From NCBI GenBank assembly GCA_963841415.1, contig CAWJCN010000001.1:1054001-1118000 (forward strand): a stretch of 64,000 bases of DNA. The letters are read 5' to 3'. Position 1 is the stretch's first letter. The number at the start of each line of letters is the position of its first letter. This DNA is from DASUAS01 sp963841415 (GTDB taxonomy: Bacteria; Actinomycetota; Acidimicrobiia; IMCC26256; DASPTH01). Below are positions 25,892-35,414 of this stretch, in pieces. Both the position numbers and the translations under genes were made by a program. The notes under the pieces were generated by a model. The model saw nothing but the letters and a program-made list of their open reading frames with translations. It was not told where the DNA came from and made no database searches.

Positions 25892-26815
25892 ATGGCCGAC
25901 TACCCGCGGGAAGAGATCGAGGCCGCGTGGGCCGAATACCAGCGGCGCGGTGTGGGTGAACACGACTGGCCGGGCTGGGCCGACATGTTCACCGACGACG
26001 CCCGGTACGAGGAGCACTTCCTCGGCGTGTTCGAGGGTCGCCCGGCGATCTCCAAGTTCATCGTCGACATCATGCAGGAGTATCCGGCGATGACCCTCTG
26101 GATCGAGTGGTCGGTGATCGACGGCGATCGCATCGGCTTCTACATCTGGAACAACCTGCCCGACCCCACCGGCACCGGGAAGCGCTATGCGTTCCCCAAC
26201 ACGACGTTCCTGCAGTACGGCGGCAATGGAAAGTTCTCCTTCGAAGCCGACTACTACAACCCGGCCGACGCCGAGCGGGTCTTCGCCGAGTGGCTGGCCG
26301 ACGGTGGACGGCGTGACACGCCGCAGGACCGGTCGTTGCGTGGCATCGAGGGGTGGAACCCCGAGCCGCCCGCGCCGGCGTTCCCGCGCGCCGAGGTCGA
26401 GGCCGAGTTCGAGAAGTACCGCCAGCGCGCCGCGCTCGCGGTGGAGAGCGGCGACTGGGACCAGTGGGCCGACCAGTTCACCGACGGCGCGCAGTACCGC
26501 GAGCACCACTACGGCTACTACACGTCGGGCCAGCAGATCCGGGAGTGGATCAAGTCCGTGATGCAGCCGTTCCCGACGATGGAGTTCCCGCCTTCGTTCG
26601 CGCTGATCGACGGCAACCGCGTCACCACGTTGATCCCGAACATCCTCCCCGCACCGGAAGGCGACGACGGCTACTACGGGTTCGACGTCAACACGATCCT
26701 GCACTACGCGGGCAACGGGAAGTGGAGCTTCGAGGAGGACGTCTACAACCCCCGCGAAGCGGAGGACGTCATCAAGCGATGGGTGGAAGCAGGAGGCGTG
26801 CTCCCGGGCGCCTGA
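25892..26815 (+). CDS. Tandem-duplicated SnoaL/NTF2-like protein
   Basis: The 307-residue protein is two related halves. Each half shows W-x-E/K-Y...R, then WADMFTDDARYEEHFLG or WADQFTDGAQYREHHYG, then YGGNGKFSFEADYYNP or YAGNGKWSFEEDVYNP. This is an internal duplication of a SnoaL-like domain. A strong GGGGGAA ribosome site precedes the ATG. The gene lies divergent from the LigD-like gene, upstream of an ABC exporter. The function is unknown; similar proteins are encoded near sterol and aromatic catabolic genes. Confidence 0.72.
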   Translation: MADYPREEIEAAWAEYQRRGVGEHDWPGWADMFTDDARYEEHFLGVFEGRPAISKFIVDIMQEYPAMTLWIEWSVIDGDRIGFYIWNNLPDPTGTGKRYAFPNTTFLQYGGNGKFSFEADYYNPADAERVFAEWLADGGRRDTPQDRSLRGIEGWNPEPPAPAFPRAEVEAEFEKYRQRAALAVESGDWDQWADQFTDGAQYREHHYGYYTSGQQIREWIKSVMQPFPTMEFPPSFALIDGNRVTTLIPNILPAPEGDDGYYGFDVNTILHYAGNGKWSFEEDVYNPREAEDVIKRWVEAGGVLPGA

Positions 26816-26859
26816 TCCAAGCTTCCAAATTGAAGGGACCGCGCTCGTAAGCTGCGCGC

Positions 26860-28419
26860 GTGAACGGCGGTGTGAGCACCCCAGAGACGTTCCGCGCGCT
26901 GCGCAAGGCCCGCCGACGCCACTACCTGCGCGAGGGCGACTGGGTCGACTCGCTCTACAAGGCCTACGTGGTCGGGATCCTCGCCGCGCTCGGGCTGTTC
27001 TACGGCAGCGTCGCCCTCGGTGGCGACTTCGACGCCGCCGCCGTCCACGACGTCGAGCAGCACGCCGCGGCCGGTCTCGGGCTCGCGGTCGCGGTCCTGG
27101 TCTTGCTGGGGCTCCGATCGGGCGCGCACGGTGGGCCGCTCGCACCCGAAGCTGCCGACGTGTCGTACCTCCTGCTCGCACCGGTCCCCCGCGACGACGT
27201 GCTGCGCCCGCTCGCGCTGCGACAGCTCCGCGGCGTGGTGCTGGTGCCGGTCGTGGCCGGCGCCGTTGCCGGCAGCATCGCCTCGGGTCCGCTCGGCGGC
27301 GAGCGGGTCGAGTGGATGCTCGCGGGCGCGGCGTTCGGGATGCTGGCGGCACTGGCCGTCTGGGGATCGGCGTTGGTCGCATCGGGCGTGCGGCTGCGGG
27401 CGCGCGATGCGAACCTCGTCGGCGCGATCGTCGTGCTCTGGTCCGCGGCCGACGTCGTCACCGGACACGCGACGTCGCCCACCGCGCAGCTCGGTCGAGT
27501 TGCACTGCTGCCCCTCACGTCGTCCGCGCTGGCGATCGCCGGCGTGCTGGTGCCACTTGCGCTCGCCGGCATCGGTCTGGCGCGGGTTGGGCACACGTCG
27601 CTCGAGCAGTTGCGCGACCGCGCGCGCCTCGTGGGTGAACTGCGGGACGCGGCCACCCTCCAGGACATGCGTTCGGTCATCGTCCTCCATCGAGAGCTCG
27701 CACAGGAGCTGCCGCGCGCCACACCGTGGTGGCACGCGCGCGGAGCACATGGCGGACCCGCGTGGCAACGCGACTGGCGCGGACTCGCACGGTGGCCCGT
27801 GAGCCGCGTCTCGCGAGCACTGGCGTTCGCGGTGGTCGTGGCGCTGGCCGGCGTCGGCCTCTGGCACGGCGTCGATGCACTCGTGCTCCTCGCCGGCATC
27901 GCGTTGTTTCTGCTCGGTGTCGATGCGGTCGAGGGTTTGGCCCAGGAGACCGATCACCCGGAACGGCCCGAGCAGTACCCGGTGGTCTGGGGCGACCTCG
28001 TGCTCTCGCACCTCTTCGCGCCCGCGGTCGTGCTGTTCGTCTGTGCGGTCGCAGTCGCGCTCGCCGTCGGCGCGATCACCGGGAGCCTCGACGCGCTCGC
28101 GGTGGCCGCGATCACCGTCGTGCCCGCCACGCTCGCCGGGGTCACGGGTGCAGCCCTCTCGGTGGTGATGGGCGCGCCGCCGCCCACCCTCTATCTCGAC
28201 CTCGGGTTCCCGGAGCTCACCAACCTGTGGCTGGTGCTCCGGCAAGTGCTCGGGCCGCTGCTCGTCATCGCCTCGTTTGTCCCGCTCGCCGCGGGCGCCA
28301 ACGCTTGGAGCGACGGGAAGTCCGCCCCCGGCACGACGCTGGCGTTCGCGTGCATCCCACTCGTCCTCGCGGTGGCGGCTGCGCTCTGGATGCGTTCACG
28401 AACGGTGGTCGTGCGATGA
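26860..28419 (+). CDS. ABC exporter membrane protein (polytopic)
   Basis: The 519-residue protein has about a dozen hydrophobic segments with an internal cytosolic loop around residues 235-310. Such proteins pair with ABC-2-type ATPases. Its stop overlaps the ATG of the ATPase gene by 4 bases, so they form one exporter. The GTG start is chosen from context. The transported molecule is unknown. No close named family is recognised from the sequence. Confidence 0.68.
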   Translation: MNGGVSTPETFRALRKARRRHYLREGDWVDSLYKAYVVGILAALGLFYGSVALGGDFDAAAVHDVEQHAAAGLGLAVAVLVLLGLRSGAHGGPLAPEAADVSYLLLAPVPRDDVLRPLALRQLRGVVLVPVVAGAVAGSIASGPLGGERVEWMLAGAAFGMLAALAVWGSALVASGVRLRARDANLVGAIVVLWSAADVVTGHATSPTAQLGRVALLPLTSSALAIAGVLVPLALAGIGLARVGHTSLEQLRDRARLVGELRDAATLQDMRSVIVLHRELAQELPRATPWWHARGAHGGPAWQRDWRGLARWPVSRVSRALAFAVVVALAGVGLWHGVDALVLLAGIALFLLGVDAVEGLAQETDHPERPEQYPVVWGDLVLSHLFAPAVVLFVCAVAVALAVGAITGSLDALAVAAITVVPATLAGVTGAALSVVMGAPPPTLYLDLGFPELTNLWLVLRQVLGPLLVIASFVPLAAGANAWSDGKSAPGTTLAFACIPLVLAVAAALWMRSRTVVVR

Positions 28420-29093
28420 GCGCTCCTGCACTCGAGCTCACCGGGGTCACCAAGGCGTACGGCGACCGCGTCGCCCTCGACGACATCTCCTTGAGCGTCA
28501 CCCGCGGCGAGCTCATCGCGCTGATCGGCGCCAACGGCGCCGGCAAGTCCACGCTCCTCCAGCTCGCGGTGGGGTTGCTCGATCCCACGAGCGGCGAGGT
28601 GCTGGTGGAGGGGACCACCGCGGGATCACTCGACGCCCGTCGATCGCTGTCGTACGTCTCCGACCAACCGTCGTTGTACGACGACCTCACGGTCGACGAG
28701 CACATCGAATACGTGTCGCGCCTGCACGGCGGACCCGCGCGTCCCGAAGCCGCCGACCAACTGCTCGATCTCCTGCATCTCACGCCGCGCGCCGACGACC
28801 TGCCGGCCCGGTTCAGCCGCGGACTGCGCCAGAAGACCGCGATCGTGCTCGCGCTGGTGCGCCCGTTCTCGGTGCTGCTCGTCGACGAGCCTTTCGTCGG
28901 GCTCGATCCCGCGGGGCAGGAGACGCTCGCCGACCTCATGACGGCGGCAGCCGACGCCGGCTGTGCGGTGATGGTCGCGACGCACCAGCTCGGCTTCCTC
29001 GAACGTGCAAGCCGGTGCATCGCGCTGCGCGACGGCGCCATCGCCTACCGAGGGCCGGTCGACCGCGCGGTCATCGACCCCCTGCTCGACTGA
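28416..29093 (+). CDS. ABC transporter ATP-binding protein
   Basis: The 225-residue ATPase has Walker A GANGAGKST near residue 39 and Walker B VLLVDEPFVGLDP near 150. The signature reads FSRGLRQK in place of LSGGQ, and the switch histidine is in VATHQLG. This form is usual in ABC-2 exporters. It couples with the membrane protein upstream. The downstream dimeric-barrel gene begins 4 bases after its stop and may be in the same transcript. Confidence 0.88.
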   Translation: MSAPALELTGVTKAYGDRVALDDISLSVTRGELIALIGANGAGKSTLLQLAVGLLDPTSGEVLVEGTTAGSLDARRSLSYVSDQPSLYDDLTVDEHIEYVSRLHGGPARPEAADQLLDLLHLTPRADDLPARFSRGLRQKTAIVLALVRPFSVLLVDEPFVGLDPAGQETLADLMTAAADAGCAVMVATHQLGFLERASRCIALRDGAIAYRGPVDRAVIDPLLD

Positions 29094-29097
29094 GCGC

Positions 29098-29814
29098 GTG
29101 ACGACCACCGGACTCCTGGTCGTGCACGGCAAGTGCGTGCGCGCCCCCGAGGAGCCTGACTGGGACGCGTGGGAGGACGACGTGCACCTTCCCGCACTGT
29201 GCGGGCCCGACGCCGCGTGGGCGGGCACCCGCTTCGAGCTCACCGCCCGACCCCAGCCGGGCATGCCGGGCATCGGCTTCACCCACGTGACCATCCTCGA
29301 GCTCGACGATCCCGACGTCGCGAGCCAGGCCGCGCGCATCCGCGCCATCGACGAGGTGCTGCGGCGCGCCGGGCAGATGCACGACGCGCACGCGACCCTC
29401 GCAGCCGATGCGTTCGTGGCCCACCGTCGGCACGGCACCAAACCGGCGCCGTCGATGGCGCGCACCGGTCACATCCTGACCCATGTGCTCTGCACCGATC
29501 CGCGACGCGTCGACGAGTGGGACGAGTGGTACGACGAGGTGCACGTGCCCGACATGCTCTCGTGCGGCGCGTTCTCGGCCCTGTCCCGCTGGCGGCGCGT
29601 CGATCCGGTGCCGGCCGGTTCCAACCACCTGACGCTCTACGACGTCGCCACGCCGACCGTCGACGAGGCAGTGACCCGTTCGGCGACCACCCTGGCCGAG
29701 GTCGTGGCGGCCGGGCGCAAGCACGAGTGCCACACCGGCGGCCTCACCGTGACCCTGCGCCCCGCGGGCCGCCACGGCGGCGCCGGATTCCGGCGTGCCG
29801 CAGCGATTGGATAA
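29098..29814 (+). CDS. Duplicated dimeric alpha/beta-barrel (EthD/Dabb-like) protein
   Basis: The 238-residue protein contains two related ferredoxin-like halves. The marks are WDAWEDDVHLPAL near residue 22 and WDEWYDEVHVPDML near 140, the W/H pattern of EthD-like stress or ring-modifying proteins. Such folds usually dimerise; here one chain supplies both halves. The GTG at 29098 lies 4 bases after the ATPase stop. Its own stop is 11 bases before the TPP enzyme, and a GTATAC palindrome lies between. Confidence 0.62.
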   Translation: MTTTGLLVVHGKCVRAPEEPDWDAWEDDVHLPALCGPDAAWAGTRFELTARPQPGMPGIGFTHVTILELDDPDVASQAARIRAIDEVLRRAGQMHDAHATLAADAFVAHRRHGTKPAPSMARTGHILTHVLCTDPRRVDEWDEWYDEVHVPDMLSCGAFSALSRWRRVDPVPAGSNHLTLYDVATPTVDEAVTRSATTLAEVVAAGRKHECHTGGLTVTLRPAGRHGGAGFRRAAAIG

Positions 29815-29825
29815 CGTATACAACC

Positions 29826-31420
29826 ATGACGCGCATGACCGGCGGGCAGGCGTTCGTCGCCCAGCTCGTCCGCGAGGGCGTGACCCACGTGTTCGGGCTG
29901 CCCGGCGACCAGACCATGCACGCGCTCGACGCGTTCTACGACGAGCCGTCGATCGAATTCGTGACCACCCGCCACGAGCAGGGCACGACGTACCTCGCCG
30001 ACGGGTATGCCCGCGGGGGCGGCCGGCCCGGAGTCGCGTTCGTGGTACCGGGAGTCGGCGTCTACAACGCGGGCGCAGGCCTCGCCACCGCCTTCGCGGC
30101 GTCGTCCCCCGTCGTGCTGGTCGCGGGTCAGGTGAACCGGGACGGCATCGGGAAGCAGCTCGGCCTCCTGCACGAGATCGACGACCAGCTCGATGTGGTC
30201 CGCCCGATCACGGCGTGGCAACGCCGGGCCCTGACCGCGGCCGAGATCCCCGAGACCGTGCACGAGGCGTTCGTGCGTGTGCAGCAGGGACGGCGCCGCC
30301 CGGTCGAGGTCGAGATGCCGCCCGAGGCGTTCGCCGAGGAGGTCGACGTCGCGCTGTGCGACGCGGCCGAGAGCGTGCGTCTCGCCGCCGATCCCGACCA
30401 GGTCGCCCGCGCCGCCGACGTCCTCGCCGCGCGGAACGGCCGGTGATCTGGGCCGGCGGCGGCGTCGTGCTGGGCGACGCGACCGCGGCCCTCACCGAGC
30501 TCGCCGAGTTCCTCCAGGCCGCGGTGGTCACCACCCGCCAGGGCAAGGGCGCCATCGACTCGCGGCACCCGCTCTTCGCGGGCACGGTCTGGGTCAACCA
30601 GCGCTTGCAACCCCTGCTCGCCGACGCCGACGCCGTCCTCGCCGTCGGGACGCACTTCATCGGCAACGCGCTGCCCTCGGGGACGCCGGTGGTGCACGTC
30701 GACGTCGACCGCGACGAGATCGGTCGCCACCGGCCCGACGCGCTCGCGGTGGTCGGCGACGCCGCACCCACCCTCGACGCGCTGCTCGCCGAGCTGCACA
30801 AGCGGCGAGATGCCGCGCCCAGCCGCTCGTCAGAGGTCGCGGCGGTCCGAGCCTCCGTCGACGCGTCCCTGCGCGCGGTGGGGCCGCAGGGCGCGATGGT
30901 CGACCAGCTGCGGGCCGCCATCCCCGACGACGGCGTGCTCGTCCCGTGCACCACGACGCTCGGCTACATGAGCCACATGCTCTATCCGGCCTACGGACCC
31001 CGCACCTACCTGTCGACGAGCTACATGGGCACGCTCGGCTGGGGCTTCCCCGCCGCGCTGGGCGTGAAGGTCGCTCGGCCCGACGTCCCGGTGGTGTGCG
31101 CGACGGGCGACGGCGGCTTCCTGTTCGCGGCGACCGAGCTCGCGACCGCGGTGCAGTACGGCATCAACACCGTGACCGTGCTCTACAACGACGACGCGTA
31201 CGGCAACTCGAACCGCGACCAGCGCGAGCGCTTCGGGGGCCGGGAGATCGGCACTGCGTTGCGCAACCCCGACTTCGTGAAGTTCGCCGAGTCCTTCGGT
31301 GCCGACGCCGTGCGTGTCGGTCGGGGCGGCGACGTGGGCCCCGCCCTGCGCGAGGCTCTGACCAACGACAACCCGACTGTGATCGAGGTCCCGATGGACC
31401 GTCTCCCCTCCCCCTTCTGA
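29826..31420 (+). pseudogene. TPP-dependent acetolactate-synthase-like enzyme (one-base frameshift)
   Basis: The N-terminal half (29826-30446) has GVTHVFGLPGDQTMHAL and the cofactor glutamate E51 in TTRHEQGT. It ends at a TGA, while the next frame continues with PVIWAGGGVVLG and reaches the thiamine motif ATGDGGFLFAATE...NDDAYGN. Inserting one base near 30440 joins the halves into about 531 residues. The enzyme belongs with acetolactate synthase/benzoylformate decarboxylase-like proteins acting on 2-oxoacids. It opens a catabolic run with TauD, amidohydrolase, dehydrogenase and crotonase genes. It may be a sequencing slip or a true break. Confidence 0.75.
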
Positions 31421-31481
31421 TGGAGATGCAGCGCAGGCGTGGCCGGATGGCCGGGACGCCGGAGCGGAATCGACCATCGAG

Positions 31482-32291
31482 ATGACCGCGCTGATCGACG
31501 TCACGCGGCAAGCGGGCGCCTTGGGTGCGGTGGTCCGCGGCGTCGACATCGCCACGATCGACGATGCGGCCTTCGCCACGGTGCACGACGCGTTGCTCGA
31601 GCATCTCGTGCTGTGCGTGAAGGGGCAGGCCCACGCGACCCCCGACGACCAGATCGCGTTCTCGGCGCGTTGGGGCCGCCTCGAACCGCACCCGTACGTG
31701 CCGCCGATCGACGGCTACCCCGAGATCATGGAGGTCTACGACCCCAACCCGATCACGGTCACCTGGCACGCCGACTTCACGTACGCCAAGCAACCGCCGT
31801 CGATCAGCCTCCTGCTAGGCCGCATCATCCCCGGCGTCGGAGGCGACACGATGTTCTCGAACGGCTACCTCGCCTACGAGGGGCTCTCCGAAGGCCTGCG
31901 CACGACGCTCGACGGTCTGCGCGCGGTCCACCACGCGACCCAGTTGGCGATCGACAGCGGTATGCCGGACGACGAGATCGTGAACTCGCATCCCGTCGTC
32001 TGCACCCATCCCGAGACCGGACGGCGCGCGCTGTTCGTCAACGACAACTACACCAAGCACTTCGACGGCTGGTCCGTGGCCGACAGCCAGCCCCTGCTCG
32101 ACCACCTCTACGCGCAGTTCAACCGCCCCGAGTACACGTGGCGGCACCGTTGGGAAGAGGGCGACCTCCTCATCTGGGACAACCGCTGCGTGCAGCACTC
32201 CGTCGTGGGCGACACGTTCGGCGCCCGCCGTTCACTCCACCGCACGACCATCGCGGGCACCACACCGATCGGAGGAGGTACCCCGACATGA
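31482..32291 (+). CDS. TauD/TfdA-family Fe(II)/2-oxoglutarate dioxygenase
   Basis: The 269-residue protein has the iron site H96-A-D98 and a distal histidine at H239 in NRCVQHSVVGD. Downstream arginines in RRSLHRTTI are positioned for 2-oxoglutarate. It would hydroxylate a sulfonate, aryloxy, or other acid substrate while decarboxylating 2-oxoglutarate. It overlaps the next amidohydrolase start by 4 bases, so the two likely act in sequence. Confidence 0.87.
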   Translation: MTALIDVTRQAGALGAVVRGVDIATIDDAAFATVHDALLEHLVLCVKGQAHATPDDQIAFSARWGRLEPHPYVPPIDGYPEIMEVYDPNPITVTWHADFTYAKQPPSISLLLGRIIPGVGGDTMFSNGYLAYEGLSEGLRTTLDGLRAVHHATQLAIDSGMPDDEIVNSHPVVCTHPETGRRALFVNDNYTKHFDGWSVADSQPLLDHLYAQFNRPEYTWRHRWEEGDLLIWDNRCVQHSVVGDTFGARRSLHRTTIAGTTPIGGGTPT

Positions 32292-33481
32292 CCGACATCC
32301 CCAGGATCGTCAGCCTCGACGACCACGTCGTCGAACCACCCGACATCTGGACCTCGCGCCTGCCGGCCAAGTACCGCGACGTGGGTCCGCACGTGGTGAT
32401 GGCGCCCGCGGGCACGCCGGTCCTCGACGGCGGCACCTACCGCGAAGCGCCCGGCACCGACGGTCCCGACGTCGCGTGGTGGTTCTACGAGGACCAGCAG
32501 TACTCCGTGAAGCGACTCATCGCGGCGGCGGGGTATCCGGCGGACGAGATCGGGTTCGACGGCATCACGTTCGACCAGATGCGACCGGGGTGTTGGCAGC
32601 CGCAGGCACGCCTCGAGGACATGACGATCAACCACGTGCAGGCGTCGTTGTGCTTCCCCAACTACCCGCGGTTCTGCGGGCAGATCTTCCTGCGGGGCAG
32701 CGACAAGGATCTGTCGAAGCTGTGCGTGGAGGCGTACAACGACTGGCAGGTCGACGAGTGGTGCGCGGGCAGCGAGGGCCGGCTCATCCCGCTGTGCCTC
32801 GTCCCACTGTGGGACGCCGACCTCGCCGCCGCCGAGGTGCGGCGCAACGCGGCGCGCGGTGTGCGGGCGGTGGCGTTCTCCGAGTTGCCGCCGTGGTTGG
32901 GTCTGCCGAGCATCCACTCCGGGTACTGGGATCCGTTCTTCGCCGCCTGCGCGGAGACCGGCACCGTCGTCGCCATGCACATCGGGTCGGGGACGAAGAC
33001 CATCGCGACGTCCGAGGACGCGCCCGATGCCGTGCAGGCCACGAACATCTTCACCAACAGCGCGGTGTCGCTCGTCGACTTCCTGTACTCGGGCGTGCTG
33101 GTGCGCCACCCCGACCTGAAGCTGCTGTACGCCGAGGCGCAGATCGGGTGGATCCCGTTCGTGCTCGAACGCGTCGACGACGTGTGGGAGACCCACCGCG
33201 GGTGGAGCAACAGCCAACGCGACGTGCACGAACGGCCGTCGCACTACTACTACCGCCAGATCACGAGCTGCTTCTTCAAGGACAGCGTCGGCATCGCGAA
33301 CCTCGATCTCGTCGGACAGCGGAACATCGCCTTCGAGACCGACTACCCGCACCAGGACGGCACCTGGCCCAACACCCACCAGGTCGCCAAGGAGCTCTTC
33401 GGACACCTCGACGACTCCGTCGTCTTCGACATCGTGCGAGGCAACGCCATCCGACTGCTCGGTCTCCAACTCGGCGAGTGA
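32288..33481 (+). CDS. Amidohydrolase_2 family protein
   Basis: The 397-residue protein begins with DDHVVEPPDIW (H-x-x-E metal motif). It has a histidine in AMHIGSGTKT and ends with the aspartate site FETDYPHQDGTWPN. It is like the large actinobacterial amidohydrolase-2 proteins near sterol and aromatic catabolic genes. A GGAGGA ribosome site lies just before the ATG at 32288, and the start overlaps the dioxygenase stop. It probably decarboxylates or hydrolyses the dioxygenase product. Confidence 0.85.
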   Translation: MTDIPRIVSLDDHVVEPPDIWTSRLPAKYRDVGPHVVMAPAGTPVLDGGTYREAPGTDGPDVAWWFYEDQQYSVKRLIAAAGYPADEIGFDGITFDQMRPGCWQPQARLEDMTINHVQASLCFPNYPRFCGQIFLRGSDKDLSKLCVEAYNDWQVDEWCAGSEGRLIPLCLVPLWDADLAAAEVRRNAARGVRAVAFSELPPWLGLPSIHSGYWDPFFAACAETGTVVAMHIGSGTKTIATSEDAPDAVQATNIFTNSAVSLVDFLYSGVLVRHPDLKLLYAEAQIGWIPFVLERVDDVWETHRGWSNSQRDVHERPSHYYYRQITSCFFKDSVGIANLDLVGQRNIAFETDYPHQDGTWPNTHQVAKELFGHLDDSVVFDIVRGNAIRLLGLQLGE

Positions 33482-33505
33482 CCGTCACCCCGTGATCGCC
33501 CCCTC

Positions 33506-34585
33506 ATGATCGTGCCGGCCGACGCGCTGCGTCGCCAACTCGAGCTCCTGCTCGGCGCGCTGGGCGTGCCCGGTGCCCAGGCAGTGGTGATCGCCGACAA
33601 CCTGGTGGAGGCCGACCTGCGCGGCGTCGACTCGCACGGCGCGCACCTCATGGCGCTCTACACCGGGCGGGTGCGCAGCGGTCACCTGCGGACCGACACC
33701 GTCGTCTCGACGCTCGCGGACCGCGGATCGACGGTGCACCTCGACGGCGGGATCGGCTTCGGCCAGATCGCCGGCGTGGCCGCGGTCGACCTGGCCGTCG
33801 CGCGGGCTCGTGAGCACGGCGTGGCGACGGTGGCCGTGCGTGAGATCACGCATGTGGGTGCGCTCGGGTACTACACGATGCGGGCGTCGGCGGCGGGGTG
33901 CTTCGCGATGGCGTTCCAGAACGGCGGCACCATCGTGCCCCCCTTCGGCGGCACCACCGGCCTGTTCTCGACCAACCCGTTCTCGTACGCGGTGCCCGCG
34001 GGCCGGCACGCGGACGTCGTGTACGACGTGGCCACCACCGCCGCCGCCGGCAACAGGATCCTCCTCGCCCGCAAGCGCGGTGACGCGGCGATCCCAGAGG
34101 GCTGGGCCAACGACGACGAGGGCTACCCCACGACCGACCCGCAGGCGGCGTCGATCTCGCAGCTGCAGTGGTTCGGCGGCCACAAGGGGTTCGGGATCGG
34201 CTTCCTCGTCGAGATCATGGCCGGCATCCTCGCCGACAGCAGCTTCGGCATGACCGAGCACAGCGCGTCCGGGTTGACGGGATGGGACCGCCTCGCCAAG
34301 GGTGCCAGCTTCGTGGTGCTCGACGTGTCCCGCTTCCTGCCGGTCGACGCGTTCCGCGCCCACGTCGACGAGTTGATCGACGACGTCCACGCGTCGAAGC
34401 TCGCGCCCGGCATCGAGCGGGTCCTCGTGCCCGGCGAGCTCGAAGCCGAGCGCCGAGCGCAGCGCCTGGCCGATGGCATCCCGCTCGACGACGCGCTGGT
34501 CGCCGAGCTCGACGCCATCGCCGCATCCCTCGACTGTCCATCGCTTCCTGAAGAGACCGAAGAGAAGGATGAGAAGGCACTGTGA
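33506..34585 (+). CDS. Malate/L-lactate dehydrogenase family oxidoreductase (Ldh2-type)
   Basis: The 359-residue protein belongs to the Ldh_2 fold, not the classical LDH fold. The evidence is GVDSHGAHLM, the VREITHVGALGYYT histidine segment, GGTTGLFSTNPFSYAVP, and KGFGIGFLVEIMAG. It reduces or oxidises a 2-oxo/2-hydroxy acid (malate, lactate, sulfolactate, ureidoglycolate type). It lies between an amidohydrolase and a crotonase, with a 4-base GTGA overlap to the latter if the GTG start is used. Confidence 0.85.
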   Translation: MIVPADALRRQLELLLGALGVPGAQAVVIADNLVEADLRGVDSHGAHLMALYTGRVRSGHLRTDTVVSTLADRGSTVHLDGGIGFGQIAGVAAVDLAVARAREHGVATVAVREITHVGALGYYTMRASAAGCFAMAFQNGGTIVPPFGGTTGLFSTNPFSYAVPAGRHADVVYDVATTAAAGNRILLARKRGDAAIPEGWANDDEGYPTTDPQAASISQLQWFGGHKGFGIGFLVEIMAGILADSSFGMTEHSASGLTGWDRLAKGASFVVLDVSRFLPVDAFRAHVDELIDDVHASKLAPGIERVLVPGELEAERRAQRLADGIPLDDALVAELDAIAASLDCPSLPEETEEKDEKAL

Positions 34586-35400
34586 TGACCGACCGCTACG
34601 GACTCTCGACGATCAGCACCGAGCTGCACGACGACGGCGTGCTCGTCGTCACGCTGAACCGGCCGGAGCAACGCAACTCCCTGAATCCGCAGATGCACCT
34701 CGAGCTGAAGCTGCTCTACGAGCGCATCGTCGCCGACGAGGAGCTCAGCGCGGTCGTGCTCACCGGCGCGGGCAAGTACTTCTGCGTCGGCGCCGACTTC
34801 AACGACATGAAGGCGAACGAGGCGTACCCCGATGGTCACCCGGGGCTGTTGATCGAGTCGGTCGCCATGGCGCGCAACATCCTCGCGGTGCGGGTCCCGA
34901 TGATCGCGGCCATCAACGGTGACGCCATCGGCATCGGCGCCACCATCTCGTTGTTCTGCGACGTCGTCTACATGGCTGACGACGCGCGCATCGCGGATCC
35001 GCACGTGCGCGGCGCGATCGTGTCCGGCGACGGTGGCGCGGTGCTGTGGCCGTTGCTCATGGGGCCCAACCGGGCCAAGGAGTACCTCATGACCGGCGAC
35101 CTGGTCAGCGCGGCCGACGCGGACCGGCTCGGCCTGGTGAACCACGTCGTCCCGCGTGCCCAGGTGCTCGACGACGCGATGGCCATGGCGCAGCGCCTCG
35201 CCGCCGGGCCCGCGGTCGCGATCCGGTTCAACAAGCGGCTGGTGAACAAGGAGCTCGAGATGCGGGTCGTACAGCTCTACGACCTGTCGGTCGCGTTCGA
35301 GGCCCTCACCTTCGAGACCGCCGACCACCGCGAGGCGGTCGACTCGTTCCTGGAGAAGCGCCCGGCCACGTTCCGCTCCGGAAAACCAGGCGGGACGTAG
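34582..35400 (+). CDS. Enoyl-CoA hydratase/isomerase family protein (2)
   Basis: This crotonase of 271-272 residues has VTLNRPEQRNSLN, KYFCVGADF for the first oxyanion loop, and NGDAIGIGATISL for the second. GTG at 34582 overlaps the previous stop; ATG at 34585 is the other start. It ends 14 bases before the convergent solute-binding protein gene. It likely completes the local pathway by hydrating an enoyl-CoA. Confidence 0.86.
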   Translation: MMTDRYGLSTISTELHDDGVLVVTLNRPEQRNSLNPQMHLELKLLYERIVADEELSAVVLTGAGKYFCVGADFNDMKANEAYPDGHPGLLIESVAMARNILAVRVPMIAAINGDAIGIGATISLFCDVVYMADDARIADPHVRGAIVSGDGGAVLWPLLMGPNRAKEYLMTGDLVSAADADRLGLVNHVVPRAQVLDDAMAMAQRLAAGPAVAIRFNKRLVNKELEMRVVQLYDLSVAFEALTFETADHREAVDSFLEKRPATFRSGKPGGT

Positions 35401-35414
35401 CCGGGCGCGCTCCC

